A stretch of DNA of 64,000 nt. Origin: Piliocolobus tephrosceles. Taxonomy: Eukaryota; Chordata; Mammalia; Primates; Cercopithecidae. Position 1 is the stretch's first letter. The number at the start of each line of letters is the position of its first letter. The position numbers were made by a program, and so were the translations under genes. The notes under the pieces were generated by a model, which was not told the origin of the DNA, searched no databases, and saw nothing but the letters and a program-made list of their open reading frames with translations. Below, piece by piece: positions 41,290-51,379 of the stretch. The stretch covers positions 22,494,449 to 22,558,448 of the forward strand of contig NC_045452.1 in NCBI RefSeq assembly GCF_002776525.5, written 5' to 3'.

Positions 41290-41354
41290 GAAGAAAGAAA
41301 GAAAGAAAGAAAGAAAGGAGGGAGGGAGGGAGGAAGGAGAGAGAAAGGAGGGAA
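41107..41354. repeat. Polypurine tract, (GAAA)n/(GGGA)n/(GGAA)n
   Basis: About 248 bases almost wholly purine on the plus strand, expanded from an Alu A tail. Its frames give meaningless K/E/R or F/S/L runs. Confidence 0.97.
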
Positions 41355-41701
41355 GGAAACATGGTACATATACACTTTGGAATACTACACAGCCATAAAA
41401 AGAATGAAATAATGTCCTTTGCAGCAATATGGGTGGAGCTGGAGGCTATTATCCTAAGTGAATTAACTCAGGAACAGAAAACCAAACACCACATGTTCTC
41501 ACTTAAAAGTGGGAGCTAAACATTAAGCACACATTGACACAAAGAAAGGAACAACAGACCTACTTGTGGGTGATGGGCGGGAGGAGAGCGAGAATTGAAA
41601 AACTACCTATGGGTATCATGTTGATTATCTGGGTGACAAAATTATCTGTATACCAAACCCCCATGACACACAATTTACCCATGTAACAAACGCGCACATG
41701 A

Positions 41702-41819
41702 GGCCGGGTGAAGTGGCTCACACCAGTAATCCCAGCACTTTGGGAGGCCGAGATGGGAAGATCACTTGAGGCCAGGAGTTTGAGACCAGCCGGGCCAAAA
41801 TGGCAAAAACCAGTCACTA

Positions 41820-41856
<37 letters not shown>

Positions 41857-42031
41857 AAAGTTAGCCAGGTACGGTGGCACATGCCTGTAGTCTCAGTTAC
41901 TCAGGAGGCTGAAGCATGAGAATTGCTTGAGCCTGGGAAGCAGAGGTTGTAGTGAGCCAAGATCATGCCACTGTACTGCAGCCTGGGCAATAGAGCAGGA
42001 CTTTGTCTCAAATACATAAATAAATAAATAA
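41702..42031 (+). mobile_element. Alu with expanded middle A-run
   Basis: It starts ggccgggtgaagtggctcac. The mid-element A-stretch is over 30 A long (41821-41854). The L1 end resumes after it. Confidence 0.95.
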
Positions 42032-42059
42032 AAGTTGGAAAGAAAATAATTATGCTTTC

Positions 42060-42330
42060 AAAGCCACTTCATAACATGGGGAGCTGGATATGTTCTGATG
42101 CAGAATAACAAAAACAGGATGCAAATGTGCTTGTTACACTGATTTAAATGACATACATCACAATCGTGCTTTTACAGACATACACTACGCACAGACAAAT
42201 AAATGAGGAACACATTAAGTATTAACAGTTGTTGTTTGGAGGTGGGAGAACTCTGGGTGATATTTTCTTCATCCATTTATCTAATTGATCCAAGTTTTCT
42301 TCAATAAGGAAACTTGTATAAATCAGGGCA
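42060..42330 (+). mobile_element. Probable L1M 3' end
   Basis: cattaagtattaacagttgt, then gagaactctgggtgatattt, then ttttcttcaataaggaaact resembles the tail of old L1M elements; family uncertain. Confidence 0.5.
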
Positions 42331-42334
42331 TACA

Positions 42335-42616
42335 GGCCGGGGGCGGTGGCTCACGCCTGTAATCCCAGCACTTTGGGAGGCCGAAACAGTCAGATTGCTT
42401 GAGTCCAGGAATTCGAGACCAGCCCAGACAACATGGTGAAACCCCATCTCTGCAAAAAATACAAAAATTAGTTGAGTGTAATGGTGTGCGCTTGTAGCCC
42501 CCGACACTTGGGAGGCCGAGGTAGGAGTATTGCTTGAGCCTGGGAGGTGGAGGTTGCAGTGAGCTGAGATTGTGCCACTGCACTCCAGCCTGGGTGACAG
42601 AGTAGAGACCCTGTCT

Positions 42617-42648
<32 letters not shown>
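42335..42648 (+). mobile_element. Alu, long A tail
   Basis: It starts ggccgggggcggtggctcac and ends in a 31-A run. Confidence 0.96.
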
Positions 42649-42652
<4 letters not shown>

Positions 42653-43500
42653 ACACATTTAAATCATGTCACGATTGGGAGTAATTTAGGCAAAACTTGC
42701 CTGGGAGCAGGGAGTCTAGACTAGAAAATTGTTCGAAGTTCATGTTTTTGTAACAAGGGCCGGTTCTAGAATTTGGCATCAGATGGGCAGCAGCTTTGGA
42801 AGAAAGCATATGAAAGGGACACATGAGGACTCCACAGGGCCCTGATTGTCACTTTCTACCACCAGACATCCTCTTTAATTCTGAGAGTATTCAAAATAGT
42901 GTAACCATTCAGTGGATGATACAATGATCACAGTGGCATAGCCAGTGGTGCTGTTAACAGCCTTCACATGTGACCCTGGGGAGCCCAGGCTTCTTTTGTG
43001 GTCAGACCTAAACCTGCGGAGAGGGTGCTTTCCATAAGTCACTGACAGAGCACATCTCTAGCTCTCAGCGCGGAATCCGAGTTTTCCTTTCGCCTTTCTG
43101 CCTCATTGGGTTCTGCCCATTTGCTTGGAGCCAGAAAGGGAAAAGGAAGAACCCAAGACATCCTGTCCCCTCTGCAACTGACCCAGGTCTGTCTACAACG
43201 CCTCCTGACAGTGCACAGAAATCCTCGCATTAAACCACTGGCCCCTGATGCGATTTCTTTTCCAAATATGCTCATAGATCATTGCAGAGACAATATGAAG
43301 TTCGAGAGCATTATCGTCTGTGTAACTCAGTCTCATCTTCAACCATAACTCAGAGCTTCCATGTAGGAATATGCACTGAAACACAGGCTACTGTCTGTGT
43401 TCTCATGGAGCTTACGATTTAGCTGCACTGATAAGATATTTACACATGAAGAAATAACAATGTAAGAAGATTCATAGATATTAATTTTTAGGAACACAAA
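42649..43500. other. Unassigned DNA, longest repeat-poor block; possible L2 scrap
   Basis: About 850 bases. At 43400-43480 ttctcatggagcttacgatt, then tgataagatatttacac, recalls antisense L2. No gene signal is seen in the rest. Confidence 0.45.
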
Positions 43501-43507
43501 ACAATCT

Positions 43508-43806
43508 TTTTTTTTTTTTTTCCAGACAGAGTTTCTTTCTTGTTGCTCAGCCTGGAGTGCAATGGCACAGTCTCAGCTCACTGCAACCTTCGCCTCCCAG
43601 GTTCAAGCGATTTTCATGCCTCACCCTCCCACGTAGCTGGGATTACAGGCACCTGCCACCACGCCCAGCTAATTTTTTTGTGTTTTCAGTAGAAACACGG
43701 TTTCACCATGTTGGCCAGGCTGGTCTCGAACTCCTGACCTCAGGTGATCTGCCCACCTCAGCCTCCCAAAGTGCTGGGATTACAGGCATGAGCCCCCGGC
43801 TCCTGG
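43508..43806 (-). mobile_element. AluS-like
   Basis: Antisense Alu with a decayed 5' end (gagcccccggctcctgg). acaatctt flanks it at 43501 and 43809. Confidence 0.94.
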
Positions 43807-43816
43807 ACACAATCTT

Positions 43817-44179
43817 GTATGGATGGCTATCTTCCAAAATAATTGCAAAGTCCCTGTGGGGGCTGGGATTTCTTCATATTCCTCCATTCACCCCTCAGGT
43901 CCCCACAATGCCTTGAACACCATAATGCTCTGGTTAATGTTTTGGACTGTAAATTCGATGTCATTCTAAGTCCATAGTCCTTGCCTAGTTAGCCAGTGGT
44001 GCTTCTATCCTAACGAAGGTGAGTCTTCCTCTCTGCAGATGATACAGTCAAGATGACCTAACTCTAACCTGCCTACTAGAGGACCAAGGAGAAAAATAAA
44101 CTTCTACCACACCTCGAAAACAAGCACTCACCTCAGGAGATACTTGGTTGAAGCTGAAGGAGCGGTGCAGTCCCCAAGG
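43817..44179. other. Unassigned DNA
   Basis: About 360 bases with no confident feature, upstream of a MaLR LTR. Confidence 0.45.
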
Positions 44180-44440
44180 CAGTATCCTCATGAATGGGAT
44201 TAGTGTCCTTTAATTACTAAAGAGACCCAAGAGAGGTCCCGTGCTCCTTCCAGCATGTGAGATTACAGCGAAAAGATGCTGTCCGTGAACCAGAAAGTGG
44301 GTCCTCACCAGACACTGAATCTGTTGGCACCTTGATCTTGGATTTCCCAGCTTCCAGAAGTGGGAGAAATAAATTTCTCTTGTAAATAAGATAAACAGTT
44401 TATGATATTTTATTATAGCAGCCTCAAAGGACTAAGACAG
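44180..44440 (+). mobile_element. ERVL-MaLR LTR, 3' part
   Basis: gaatgggattagtgtccttt, gtgaaccagaaagtgggtcc, atctgttggcaccttgatct, agaaataaatttctcttgta (poly(A) signal), ending tcaaaggactaagaca. Confidence 0.9.
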
Positions 44441-44500
44441 AAATCCAGTTGTACACCAGATGGTTGTAGCATGTTCAGTGGAATGAAAAACGTATGTCTT

Positions 44501-44723
44501 GGCAGGGTGCAGTGGCTCATGCCTGTAATCCCAACACTTTGGGAGGCTGAAGTGGGAGGGTCACTTGAGGCCAGGAGTTCAAGACTAGCCTGGGCAACAT
44601 AAGACGTCCAGATAGCCAGCAAAACAGTGTTCCTGGGTAAGCCTGTGATGGTGTTTCCAGAAGAAATTCGCGCTCTGAGTCGGCAGAGTGAGTGAAAAAG
44701 AGTCTCTTAAAAAAAAAAAAAAA
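44501..44723 (+). mobile_element. Alu left monomer carrying an LTR segment
   Basis: Alu 44501-44606 stops at gcaacataag. 44607-44703 is LTR DNA like 45105-45200. Then gtctctt and an A tail complete the monomer. Confidence 0.85.
44607..44703 (+). mobile_element. LTR segment inside an Alu (copy C)
   Basis: cagtgttcctgggtaagcct and tttccagaagaaatt align to 45124 onward and to the complement of 36855-36950. Confidence 0.8.
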
Positions 44724-44727
44724 TGTT

Positions 44728-44996
44728 GGCCGGGTACGGTGGCTCACGCCTGTAATCCCAGTACTTTGGGAGACCAAGGCAAGTGGATCCCTTGAGGTCA
44801 GAAATTCGAGACCAGCCTAGCCAACATGGTGAAGTCCCGTCTCTACTAAAAAATATAAAAATTAGCCAGGCACGGTGGCACGCACCTGTAGTCCCAGTTA
44901 CTCAGGAGGCTGAGGCAGGAAGATCACCTGAGCCCAGGAGGTTGAGGGTGCAGCACTCCAGCCTGGGCAACAGAGTGAGATCTGGTCTCCAAAAAA
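44728..44996 (+). mobile_element. Alu with right-arm deletion
   Basis: It starts ggccgggtacggtggctcac. The right arm lacks the gtgagctgagatcgc block (gagggtgcagcactcc). Confidence 0.94.
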
Positions 44997-45209
44997 CACC
45001 TGGTGTCTTCATGGGGAGATTAAGTATGGTTTAAGGAGATGTATATGGACGACAAGTTGACAAGGGATGGTCGTGTGATGTGTCAACTTGAGTAAGCTGA
45101 GGGCTGTCCAGATGTCTGGCAAAGCAGTGTTCCTGGGTAGGCCTGTGATGATGTTTCTAGAAGAAATTAGCGTTATGAGTTGGTAGAGTGAGTGCAAAAG
45201 ATCCTCCCA

Positions 45210-45452
45210 GGTGGATCACGAGGTCAGGAGATCGAGACCATCCTGGCTAACACAATGAAACCCCGTCTCTACTAAAAATACAAAAATTAGCCGGGCGTGG
45301 TGGTGTGCCCCTGTAGTCCCAGCTACTCGAGAGGCTGAGGCAGGAGAATGGCATGAACCTGGGAGGTGGACCTTGCAGTGAGCTGAGATCGCGTCACTGC
45401 ACTCCAGCCGGGGTGACAGAGCGAGACTCCGTCTCAAAAAGAAGGAAAAGAG
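45210..45452 (+). mobile_element. Alu, 5' truncated, inside LTR unit B
   Basis: It starts gtggatcacgaggtcagg, with the tail at 45436. Flanks aaagatcctccca (45197) and aaagtccttccca (45453) form a TSD, so this locus looks like the original insertion. Confidence 0.95.
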
Positions 45453-45733
45453 AAAGTCCTTCCCATCTGTACTGTTGAGTGGACAAAAGGTGGAGGAGGG
45501 GCGAATCTGCTCTTCCTGGGCCCACATCCATTTTCTCTTGCCCCGGGAGGTCGGTGCTCCTAGATCTTGCTTTTGGGCTCAGACTGGGACTTACACCATT
45601 GTCCCTCTGGTCCTCAGTCTTCAGATTCAGGCTGAATTATACCACCAGCTTTCCTGGTTTTCAGCTTGCTGATGGCAGATCCTGGGACTTCGTGGCCTCC
45701 ATAACTGCGTGAGCCAATTCCCATAATAAATCT

Positions 45734-45767
45734 ACACTTGATCTTAGCTGAAAGGCCGAGAAGCGAT
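45734..45767 (-). pseudogene. RNU2 pseudogene fragment: U2 snRNA 5' fragment, retropseudogene
   Basis: On the minus strand, 45767 down to 45732 reads atcgcttctcggccttt, then cagctaagatcaagtgtag, matching U2 snRNA nucleotides 1-36 at 34 of 36 positions. TSD caattcccataataaatct (45715-45733) and caattcctataataaatct (45768-45786), 18 of 19 identical; ct at 45732-45733 is shared by TSD and U2. The fragment keeps the RNA 5' end and lacks about 150 nt of 3' sequence, so it is non-functional. Confidence 0.93.
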
Positions 45768-45838
45768 CAATTCCTATAATAAATCTCTCTTATAATATCC
45801 TGTTGGTTCTGTTTCTCTGGAGAACCCTGACTCATACA

Positions 45839-45840
<2 letters not shown>

Positions 45841-45877
<37 letters not shown>

Positions 45878-46146
45878 TTTGAGATAGTCTTGCTCTGTTG
45901 CCCAGGCTAGAGTACAGTGGTGCCATCACAGCTCACTACAACCTCCACCTCCCAGGTTCAAATGATTCTCCTTCCTCAGCCTCCCGAGAAGCTAGGATTA
46001 CAGGCACATGCCACACCTGGCTAATTTTTGTATTTTTAGTACAAATGGGGTTTCACCATGTTGGCCAGGCTGGTCTTGAACTCCTGACCTCAAGTGATCA
46101 CCCGCCTCTGCCTCCTAAAGTGCTAAGATAGCCACCATGCCCGGTC
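45841..46146 (-). mobile_element. AluS-like, 36-T tail
   Basis: Directly after the LTR end. The body ends gccaccatgcccggtc with a small 5' deletion. Confidence 0.95.
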
Positions 46147-46670
46147 AGAATATATTTTTTAAATGTGCCTTAACATTTCTCAATACAAAAAGGTTCAATG
46201 AACATTATTTAGAAAATAAAGAATAAAAAAATTAAGATTACTAGGTAGAAAATAAACCGATTTAAATTCATAGAAAGGGATTGGAAGATTATATACCAAA
46301 CTGTTTTTTTTTTTTTTTTTTTTTTTTTTGAGACAAGGTCTCACTCTGTTGCCCAGGCTGGATTGCAGTGGCACAATCACTAACTGCAGCCTTGACCTCC
46401 TGTGCTCAAATGATCTTCCCGCCTTGGCCTCCCAAGTAGTTAGAACCACAGGCACGCACCACCATGCCAGGCTAATTGTTTATTTTTTATATTTTGTAGA
46501 GATGGGGTCTCCCTATGTTGCCCAGGCTAGCATACCAAACTGCTGATGGTGGTCATTTCTGGGAGAAGGACAAGCAAAAGGTGTACATTTGTCTTGTTTG
46601 AAGCCTGTACAACCAGAATGTATTCATGTATAACTTTTTCCAATTAAGAAAGAGGGGAAAGGGAAACCAC
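46147..46670 (+). mobile_element. Probable L1M 3' end, split by an Alu
   Basis: tggtggtcatttctgggaga, then aatgtattcatgtataactt, with AT-rich DNA to the left of the Alu, fits old L1M tails. Confidence 0.5.
46304..46531 (-). mobile_element. AluJ-like, 5' truncated
   Basis: Ends at cccaggctag. TSD ataccaaactg at 46293-46303 and 46532-46542. Confidence 0.95.
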
Positions 46671-46822
46671 TGTCACCTGTAAGGTTAAGGAATATGTTAC
46701 TTAACTGGGTATATAGTCGTGATCCAATGATACAGGGTTCTGTTGCTAATGAGGAAAGAGGAAATGGGTATCAGCAAGCAACTAAGCAGCCTCTCTGCTG
46801 CGGAAGAAAAAATGTACAGAGA
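46671..46822. other. Unassigned DNA
   Basis: A short interval with no recognised feature. Confidence 0.45.
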
Positions 46823-47150
46823 GGCCGGGTGAGGTGACTCACACCTGTAATCCCAGCACTTTGGGGGACCAAGGCGGTTGGATCACTTGAGGTCAGGGGT
46901 TTGAGCCCAGCCTGGGGAATATAGCGAAACCCTGTCTCTACTAAAAATACAAAAATTAGCTGGATATGGTGGCGTGTAATCCCAGGTACTGGGGAGGCTG
47001 AGGCACGAGAATTGCCTGAACCCAGGAGAGGTTGCTGTGAGCCAAGATTGCACCACTGCACTCTGTCTTGAACTCCTGACCTCAAGTGCACTGTCAAGAC
47101 TTTGTCTCCAAAAAAGAAGAAAGAGAGAGAGAGAAACAAACAAACAGAGG
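46823..47150 (+). mobile_element. AluS-like with a fold-back insertion
   Basis: In the right arm, after gcaccactgcactctg, 23 bases of opposite-strand Alu (47066-47088) replace ccagcctgggcaac. The tail is purine-rich. Confidence 0.94.
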
Positions 47151-47184
47151 CAAAATTAATATAAGTAGCATTTTGTTATTGTTG

Positions 47185-47481
47185 TTGTTGTTTTCTTCCG
47201 GAGACGGAGTTTCGCTCTTACGCCAAGGCTGGAGTGAAGTGTTGCAATCTCTGCTCACTGCAACCTCCGCCCCCAGGGTTCAAGCGATTCTCCTGCCTCA
47301 GCCTCCAGAGTAGCTGGGATTCCAGGTGCCCGTCACCACACCCAGCTAATTTTGTAGTTTTAGTAGAGACAGGGTTTCGCTATGTTGGCCAGGCTGGCCT
47401 CGAACTCCTGACCTCAGGCAATCCACCCACCTTGGCCTCCCAGAGTGCTAGGATTACAGGTGTGAGCCACTGTGCCCAGCC
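47185..47481 (-). mobile_element. AluS-like
   Basis: Follows a (TTG)n run and ends tgtgcccagcc. Confidence 0.95.
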
Positions 47482-47486
47482 TTGGT

Positions 47487-47627
47487 TTTTTGCTTGTTTG
47501 TATTTTTACTAGAGATGGGGTTTCACCATGTTGGCCAGGCTGGTCTTGAACTCCTGACCTGAGGTGATCCACCTGCCTCAGTTTCCTAAAGTGCTGGGAT
47601 TACAGGCGTGAGCCACCGTGCCTGGCC
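47487..47627 (-). mobile_element. Half Alu (left arm)
   Basis: Starts in the mid-element T-run (gtatttttactagagatggg) and ends gtgcctggcc. Confidence 0.92.
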
Positions 47628-48044
47628 CAAGCAATTCTTTAGCAGAGTCTCCCATGGACAACAGCTGGGTGTCCTCCAATTCAATAGCATATCTCACAGG
47701 TTGAGTGCTCAGTTCCACAAGACTGCCTCTCACTTCAGAGGTCAATTGCAACCCTCAGGTTATAACCTGATCTTCTCACTGGCTGGCTATAAATCAGGGC
47801 TCTTTGAGTTTGATTAACTTTCTAGAGTGGCTCATAGAGTTCAGGGAAATACTTTATTTACATGTACACATTTATTTTATAAAGGATATTACAAAGGATA
47901 CAGACGAACAGCATGATGAAAGAGATACACAGGGCAAGGCATGAGGGAGGGGGATGAACTTTCAGGCCATCTCTGGGCACACTACCCTCGAGGCACCTCC
48001 ACATGTTCTGCAATCCAGAAGCTCTCTGAATCTAATCATTTTAG

Positions 48045-48330
48045 TTTTTTTTTTTTTTTGAAACGGAGTCTCACTCTGTCGCCCAGGCTGGAGTACAGTG
48101 GCTGGATCTCAGCTCACTGCAAGCTCCGCCTCCCAGGTTCACGTCATTCTCCTGCCTCAGCCTCCCAAGTAGCTGGGACTACAGGCGCCCGCCACCTCGC
48201 CCGGCTAGTTTTTAGTAGAGACCGGGTTTCACCGGGTTAGCCAGGATGGTCTCGATCTCCTGACCTCATGATCCACCCGTCTCGGCCTCCCAAAGTGCTG
48301 GGATTACAGGCTTGAGCCACAGCACCCGGC
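48045..48330 (-). mobile_element. AluY, Old World monkey type
   Basis: gtggctggatctcagctc and ctcgcccggctag; a short deletion removes ttttgtatttt near 48209. First of two adjacent antisense Alus. Confidence 0.95.
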
Positions 48331-48333
48331 CCA

Positions 48334-48634
48334 GTTTTTTGTTTGTTTTTTTTATACAGAGTTTCGCTCTTGTTGCCCAGGCTGGAGTGCAATGGCGCAA
48401 TCTTGGCTCACCACAACCTCTGCCTCCTGGGTTCAAGCGATTCTCCTGCCTCAGCCTCCCAAGTAGCTGGGATTACAGGCATGTACCACCACACCAGGCT
48501 AATTTTGTATTTTTAGTAGAGATGGGGTTTATCCATGTTGGTCAAGCTGATCTCAAACTCCTGACCTCAGGTGATCTGCCCTCCTCGGCTTCCCAAAGTT
48601 CTGGGATTACAGGCATGAGACACCACACCTGGCC
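48334..48634 (-). mobile_element. AluS-like
   Basis: It starts after tttgtttgtttttttta and ends cacctggcc. cattttag flanks the pair (48036, 48635). Confidence 0.95.
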
Positions 48635-48675
48635 CATTTTAGGTTTTTATAGTTTTCATTATGTAGGCATGATTG

Positions 48676-50372
48676 TGTGAAAATAAGTAATTCAAAATCT
48701 AAGTGGTTTTGAAAGCAGCAAGAGACACACAAATTCCTAGGCAGACAGAAGCAGGTCCTCGGTGAAACCCAACCTTCAAGTCAAAGACAGCCTGAGGCCT
48801 GAAAAATGGGCTGCCCATTCCATATAGAGTCCACAAGCAGAGTGAGAACTTCCTCAGTGCCTTTTTAGCCAGTCAAATGGTGCTTTTTCCAAGCCAGTCA
48901 GCATGCACTCTTCAATTCTGAGCCCATAAAAACCCTGGACTCAGCCACATGTTGGGACCCACCTTCAGGCCCCCTCTTAAACACAGGGCTACCCACTTCA
49001 GGTCCCCTCTCACGTTGAGAGCTGTTCTGTTGTTCAATAAAAGCTTATCTGCCTTGCTGATTCTCTGGTGTCCATGTAACCTCATTCTTCTTGGACATGA
49101 GACAAGAACCTGGGGCCCACTGAACCATGGGTGCAAAACAAGCTGTAACACTGTAGCCCACTCATCCTCTGCCAGTGTCGGGTGGCCATCCCACATGATG
49201 GGAAGAGGTGGCAGTGGGGCTGGGGCAGCCCAGGAACCGCAGGCCAGAGTGGGGCAGCAGGATTGATGCCCCATTCACTGAAGCATGTGGCTGGCAGAAA
49301 CTAATGAGCTGTAACATGTCTTCCCATTTGCCACTGGGAGGCAGGAACAAACATAAGCTGTAACATGAATGAGCTGTAACATGCTCCCCACCACCACCAT
49401 TTGCTGTGCTGTAGGCAGCAGGAAGGAGAGAGCGCTCTAACAGTCCTTGGGGGCTCAGACCTCAGGACTCTCCAGGTGAGAGCCATAACACCCCTTGGGG
49501 CTCTGTGGTTGCTGGCATCTCCAAGTTTTCAGGTGCTGCTGTGTCCCTCTCGTCCAGATGCCAGCACCCAAGGTAGTGACATGCCTGGACCAGCTGCAGG
49601 CTGAGTGTAGAGCCATGATGGGAGCAGAATCTGGGCTTGTAGCATGAACTGAGCACAGCCTGCTGGACTGAGTGGGGAGAGTGAGCTCAGCGGTGAGCTC
49701 GGAGCCAAGCAAGGCCCAGGTAAGGGTGCCCCCAGTCGTGAAGATTTCTGGCTGGTGCGATGGCACTGAAGGAACCCTATGTCAGCTGGAACTTTAAAAT
49801 ATTTTGAAACTTAAGGGAATGTGATTATGGGACCTGAGTGTCATAACCAGGTAGCTATAACCTAGGCAGCTGTAACTTATGTTTCTCTGATTATAAAGTG
49901 GCCTTCCTCCTTACCTACATTGTTTTTGTAAAATGTTGTAAATGACTAAAGAGCATCAGGGACCCCTTCTCTCTTAACTGTTGATTTTCATAATAGATTA
50001 ATCTCCCTCTTTTCTTTCCCAAACAAAGACTTCCTGACTATCACATTATCTAAGATAGAGTGTCAAATACACACCTTTGAATTGGAAAGGAAATGAAAAC
50101 AGGTTGTAAAGAAAATGAAAGCTGTAAGGAAAAGAAAAGAAACTGCAACGAATTAAATGGTTGTAACTCATAAACCAGTCCAGTATAGAAAATGTTATAA
50201 TCCTACTGAACTTCATTTTCAGCCAATACAAGCAAGACCTTAACTTTTAATTTTGGAGCACTGACTCCATTTCTCTGGAGTCTATGTTACCTGGATGGCT
50301 GTTCCCAGCTTTTTGCTTGAATATACTCTCTAAAACTGGATGCTGATGCTTTTGGATTTTTTCAGGTTGACA
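48676..50372 (+). mobile_element. Class I ERV LTR unit of 1.7 kb (MER52/LTR12-like), inside the ERVL LTR
   Basis: Begins tgtgaaaataag and ends ggttgaca, with a 4-bp TSD attg on each side (48672-48675, 50373-50376). cataaaaa (48925) can serve as TATA and aataaa (49036-49041) as poly(A) signal. gctgtaaca units recur (49142, 49309, 49359, 49372). No viral protein frame is seen. It may be one long solo LTR, or an LTR plus remnant leader. Confidence 0.75.
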
Positions 50373-50689
50373 ATTGATTATATCATTGGCCACTGATGAT
50401 CAACTCCACTTTCTGCTCCTCCCTGGAAGTTGGGGGTGGGGTGGGGACTGAAAGTCCCAACCCTCTAATCCTGCCTTAGGCTTTCTGGTGACCAGCCCCC
50501 ATCTTAAAGCTATCTAGGGGCTGCCAGCCCCATCAGTCTTCTCATCAGCATATAAAAGATACTCTTATTACTCCTCTGATTCCAAGGAGTTGTGTGCCAG
50601 GAACCAGGGATAGAAACCAAATGTATATATCTTATTATGAATCACCATATCAAAGAGATACATAATTATAAGATACTACTCAAATATTC

Positions 50690-50988
50690 CCTTTTTTTTT
50701 TTTTTTGAGACAGAGTCTTGCTCTGTGCCCCAGGCTGGAGTGCACTGGCACCATCTCGGCTCACTGCAAGCTCCGCCCCCTGGGTTCACGCCATTCTCCT
50801 GCCTCAGCCTCCTGAGTAGCTGGGACTACAGGCACCTGCCACCACGCCTGGCTAATTTTCTTGTATTTTTAGTAGAGATGGGGTTTCACCATGTTAGCCA
50901 GGATGGTCTCGATCTCCTGACCTTGTGATCTGCCCGCCTCGGCCTCCCAAAGTGCTGGGATTACAGGCTTGAGCCACTGTGCCCGGCC
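50690..50988 (-). mobile_element. AluY-like
   Basis: TSD tcaaatattc at 50680-50689 and 50989-50998. Contains caggcttgagccactg. Confidence 0.97.
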
Positions 50989-51064
50989 TCAAATATTCTT
51001 TAGCCTAATTTTCGAAAACAGATGTTAAGAGTTCCACGTAATTAGTAGATTTGTCGCTTTCTTT

Positions 51065-51362
51065 CTTTTTTTTTTTTTTTTGAGACGGAGTTTCACTCTG
51101 TCTCCGAGGCTGGAGTGCAGTGGCCCAATCTCAGCTCACTGCAATCTCTGCCTCCTGGGTTCAAGAGATTCTCCTACCTCAGCCTCGCAAGTAGCTGGGA
51201 TTACAGGCATGCGCCACCACGCCGAATTAATTTTTGTATTTTTAGTAGAGACAGGGTTTCTCCATGTTGGCCAGGCTGGTCTTGAACTCCTGACCTCAGG
51301 TATCAACCTGCCTCAGCCTCTCAAAATGCTGGGATTACAGATGTGAGCCACTGCACTGGTCG
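51065..51362 (-). mobile_element. AluS-like
   Basis: Antisense Alu ending gcactggtc. Flanks gatttgtcgctttcttt (51048) and gatctgtcaatttcttt (51363). Confidence 0.96.
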
Positions 51363-51379
51363 GATCTGTCAATTTCTTT

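Larger units (their letters stand above)
40105..42050 (+). mobile_element. LINE L1 3' end, split by three Alus
   Basis: Sense L1: ctagtcattagggaaacaca, cccattactgggtataaatc, ttcatggcagcactgtttac, gaactggataaagaaaacat, tggaatactacacagccata, cacatgttctcacttaaaag, ttacccatgtaacaaacg, ending aaaagttggaaagaaaa (42031). Confidence 0.93.
45045..45838 (+). mobile_element. ERVL-type LTR (unit B) with Alu and U2 insertions
   Basis: The LTR starts tgtgatg (45074) and ends ccctgactcataca (45838). Landmarks: cataactgcgtgagccaatt, aataaatct, ttctgtttctctggagaacc. The flank 45045-45073 is also shared with unit A. It is split by an Alu and a U2 fragment. The family is not named with certainty. Confidence 0.75.
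47628..50670 (-). mobile_element. ERVL-type LTR (MER21-like), antisense, split by Alus and a class I LTR
   Basis: Left part: agctgggtgtcctccaattc, ccacaagactgcctctcact, tggctggctataaatcaggg. Middle (48635-48675): cattatgtaggcatgattg. Right part (50373 onward): attgattatatcattggcc, gaccagcccccatcttaaag, aggaaccagggatagaaacc. Removing the inserts makes the LTR continuous. Confidence 0.75.

Noticed and set aside
40942..41427. A 161-codon minus-strand frame rich in F, S and L
   Set aside because: It reads the complement of the purine microsatellite and an Alu; no protein family.
48949..49266. A 105-codon frame inside the class I LTR unit
   Set aside because: It lies across LTR signal sequence and has no viral protein similarity that I can see.
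50429..50447. G-rich run as a possible G-quadruplex
   Set aside because: Only three separated G-runs of sufficient length are present.
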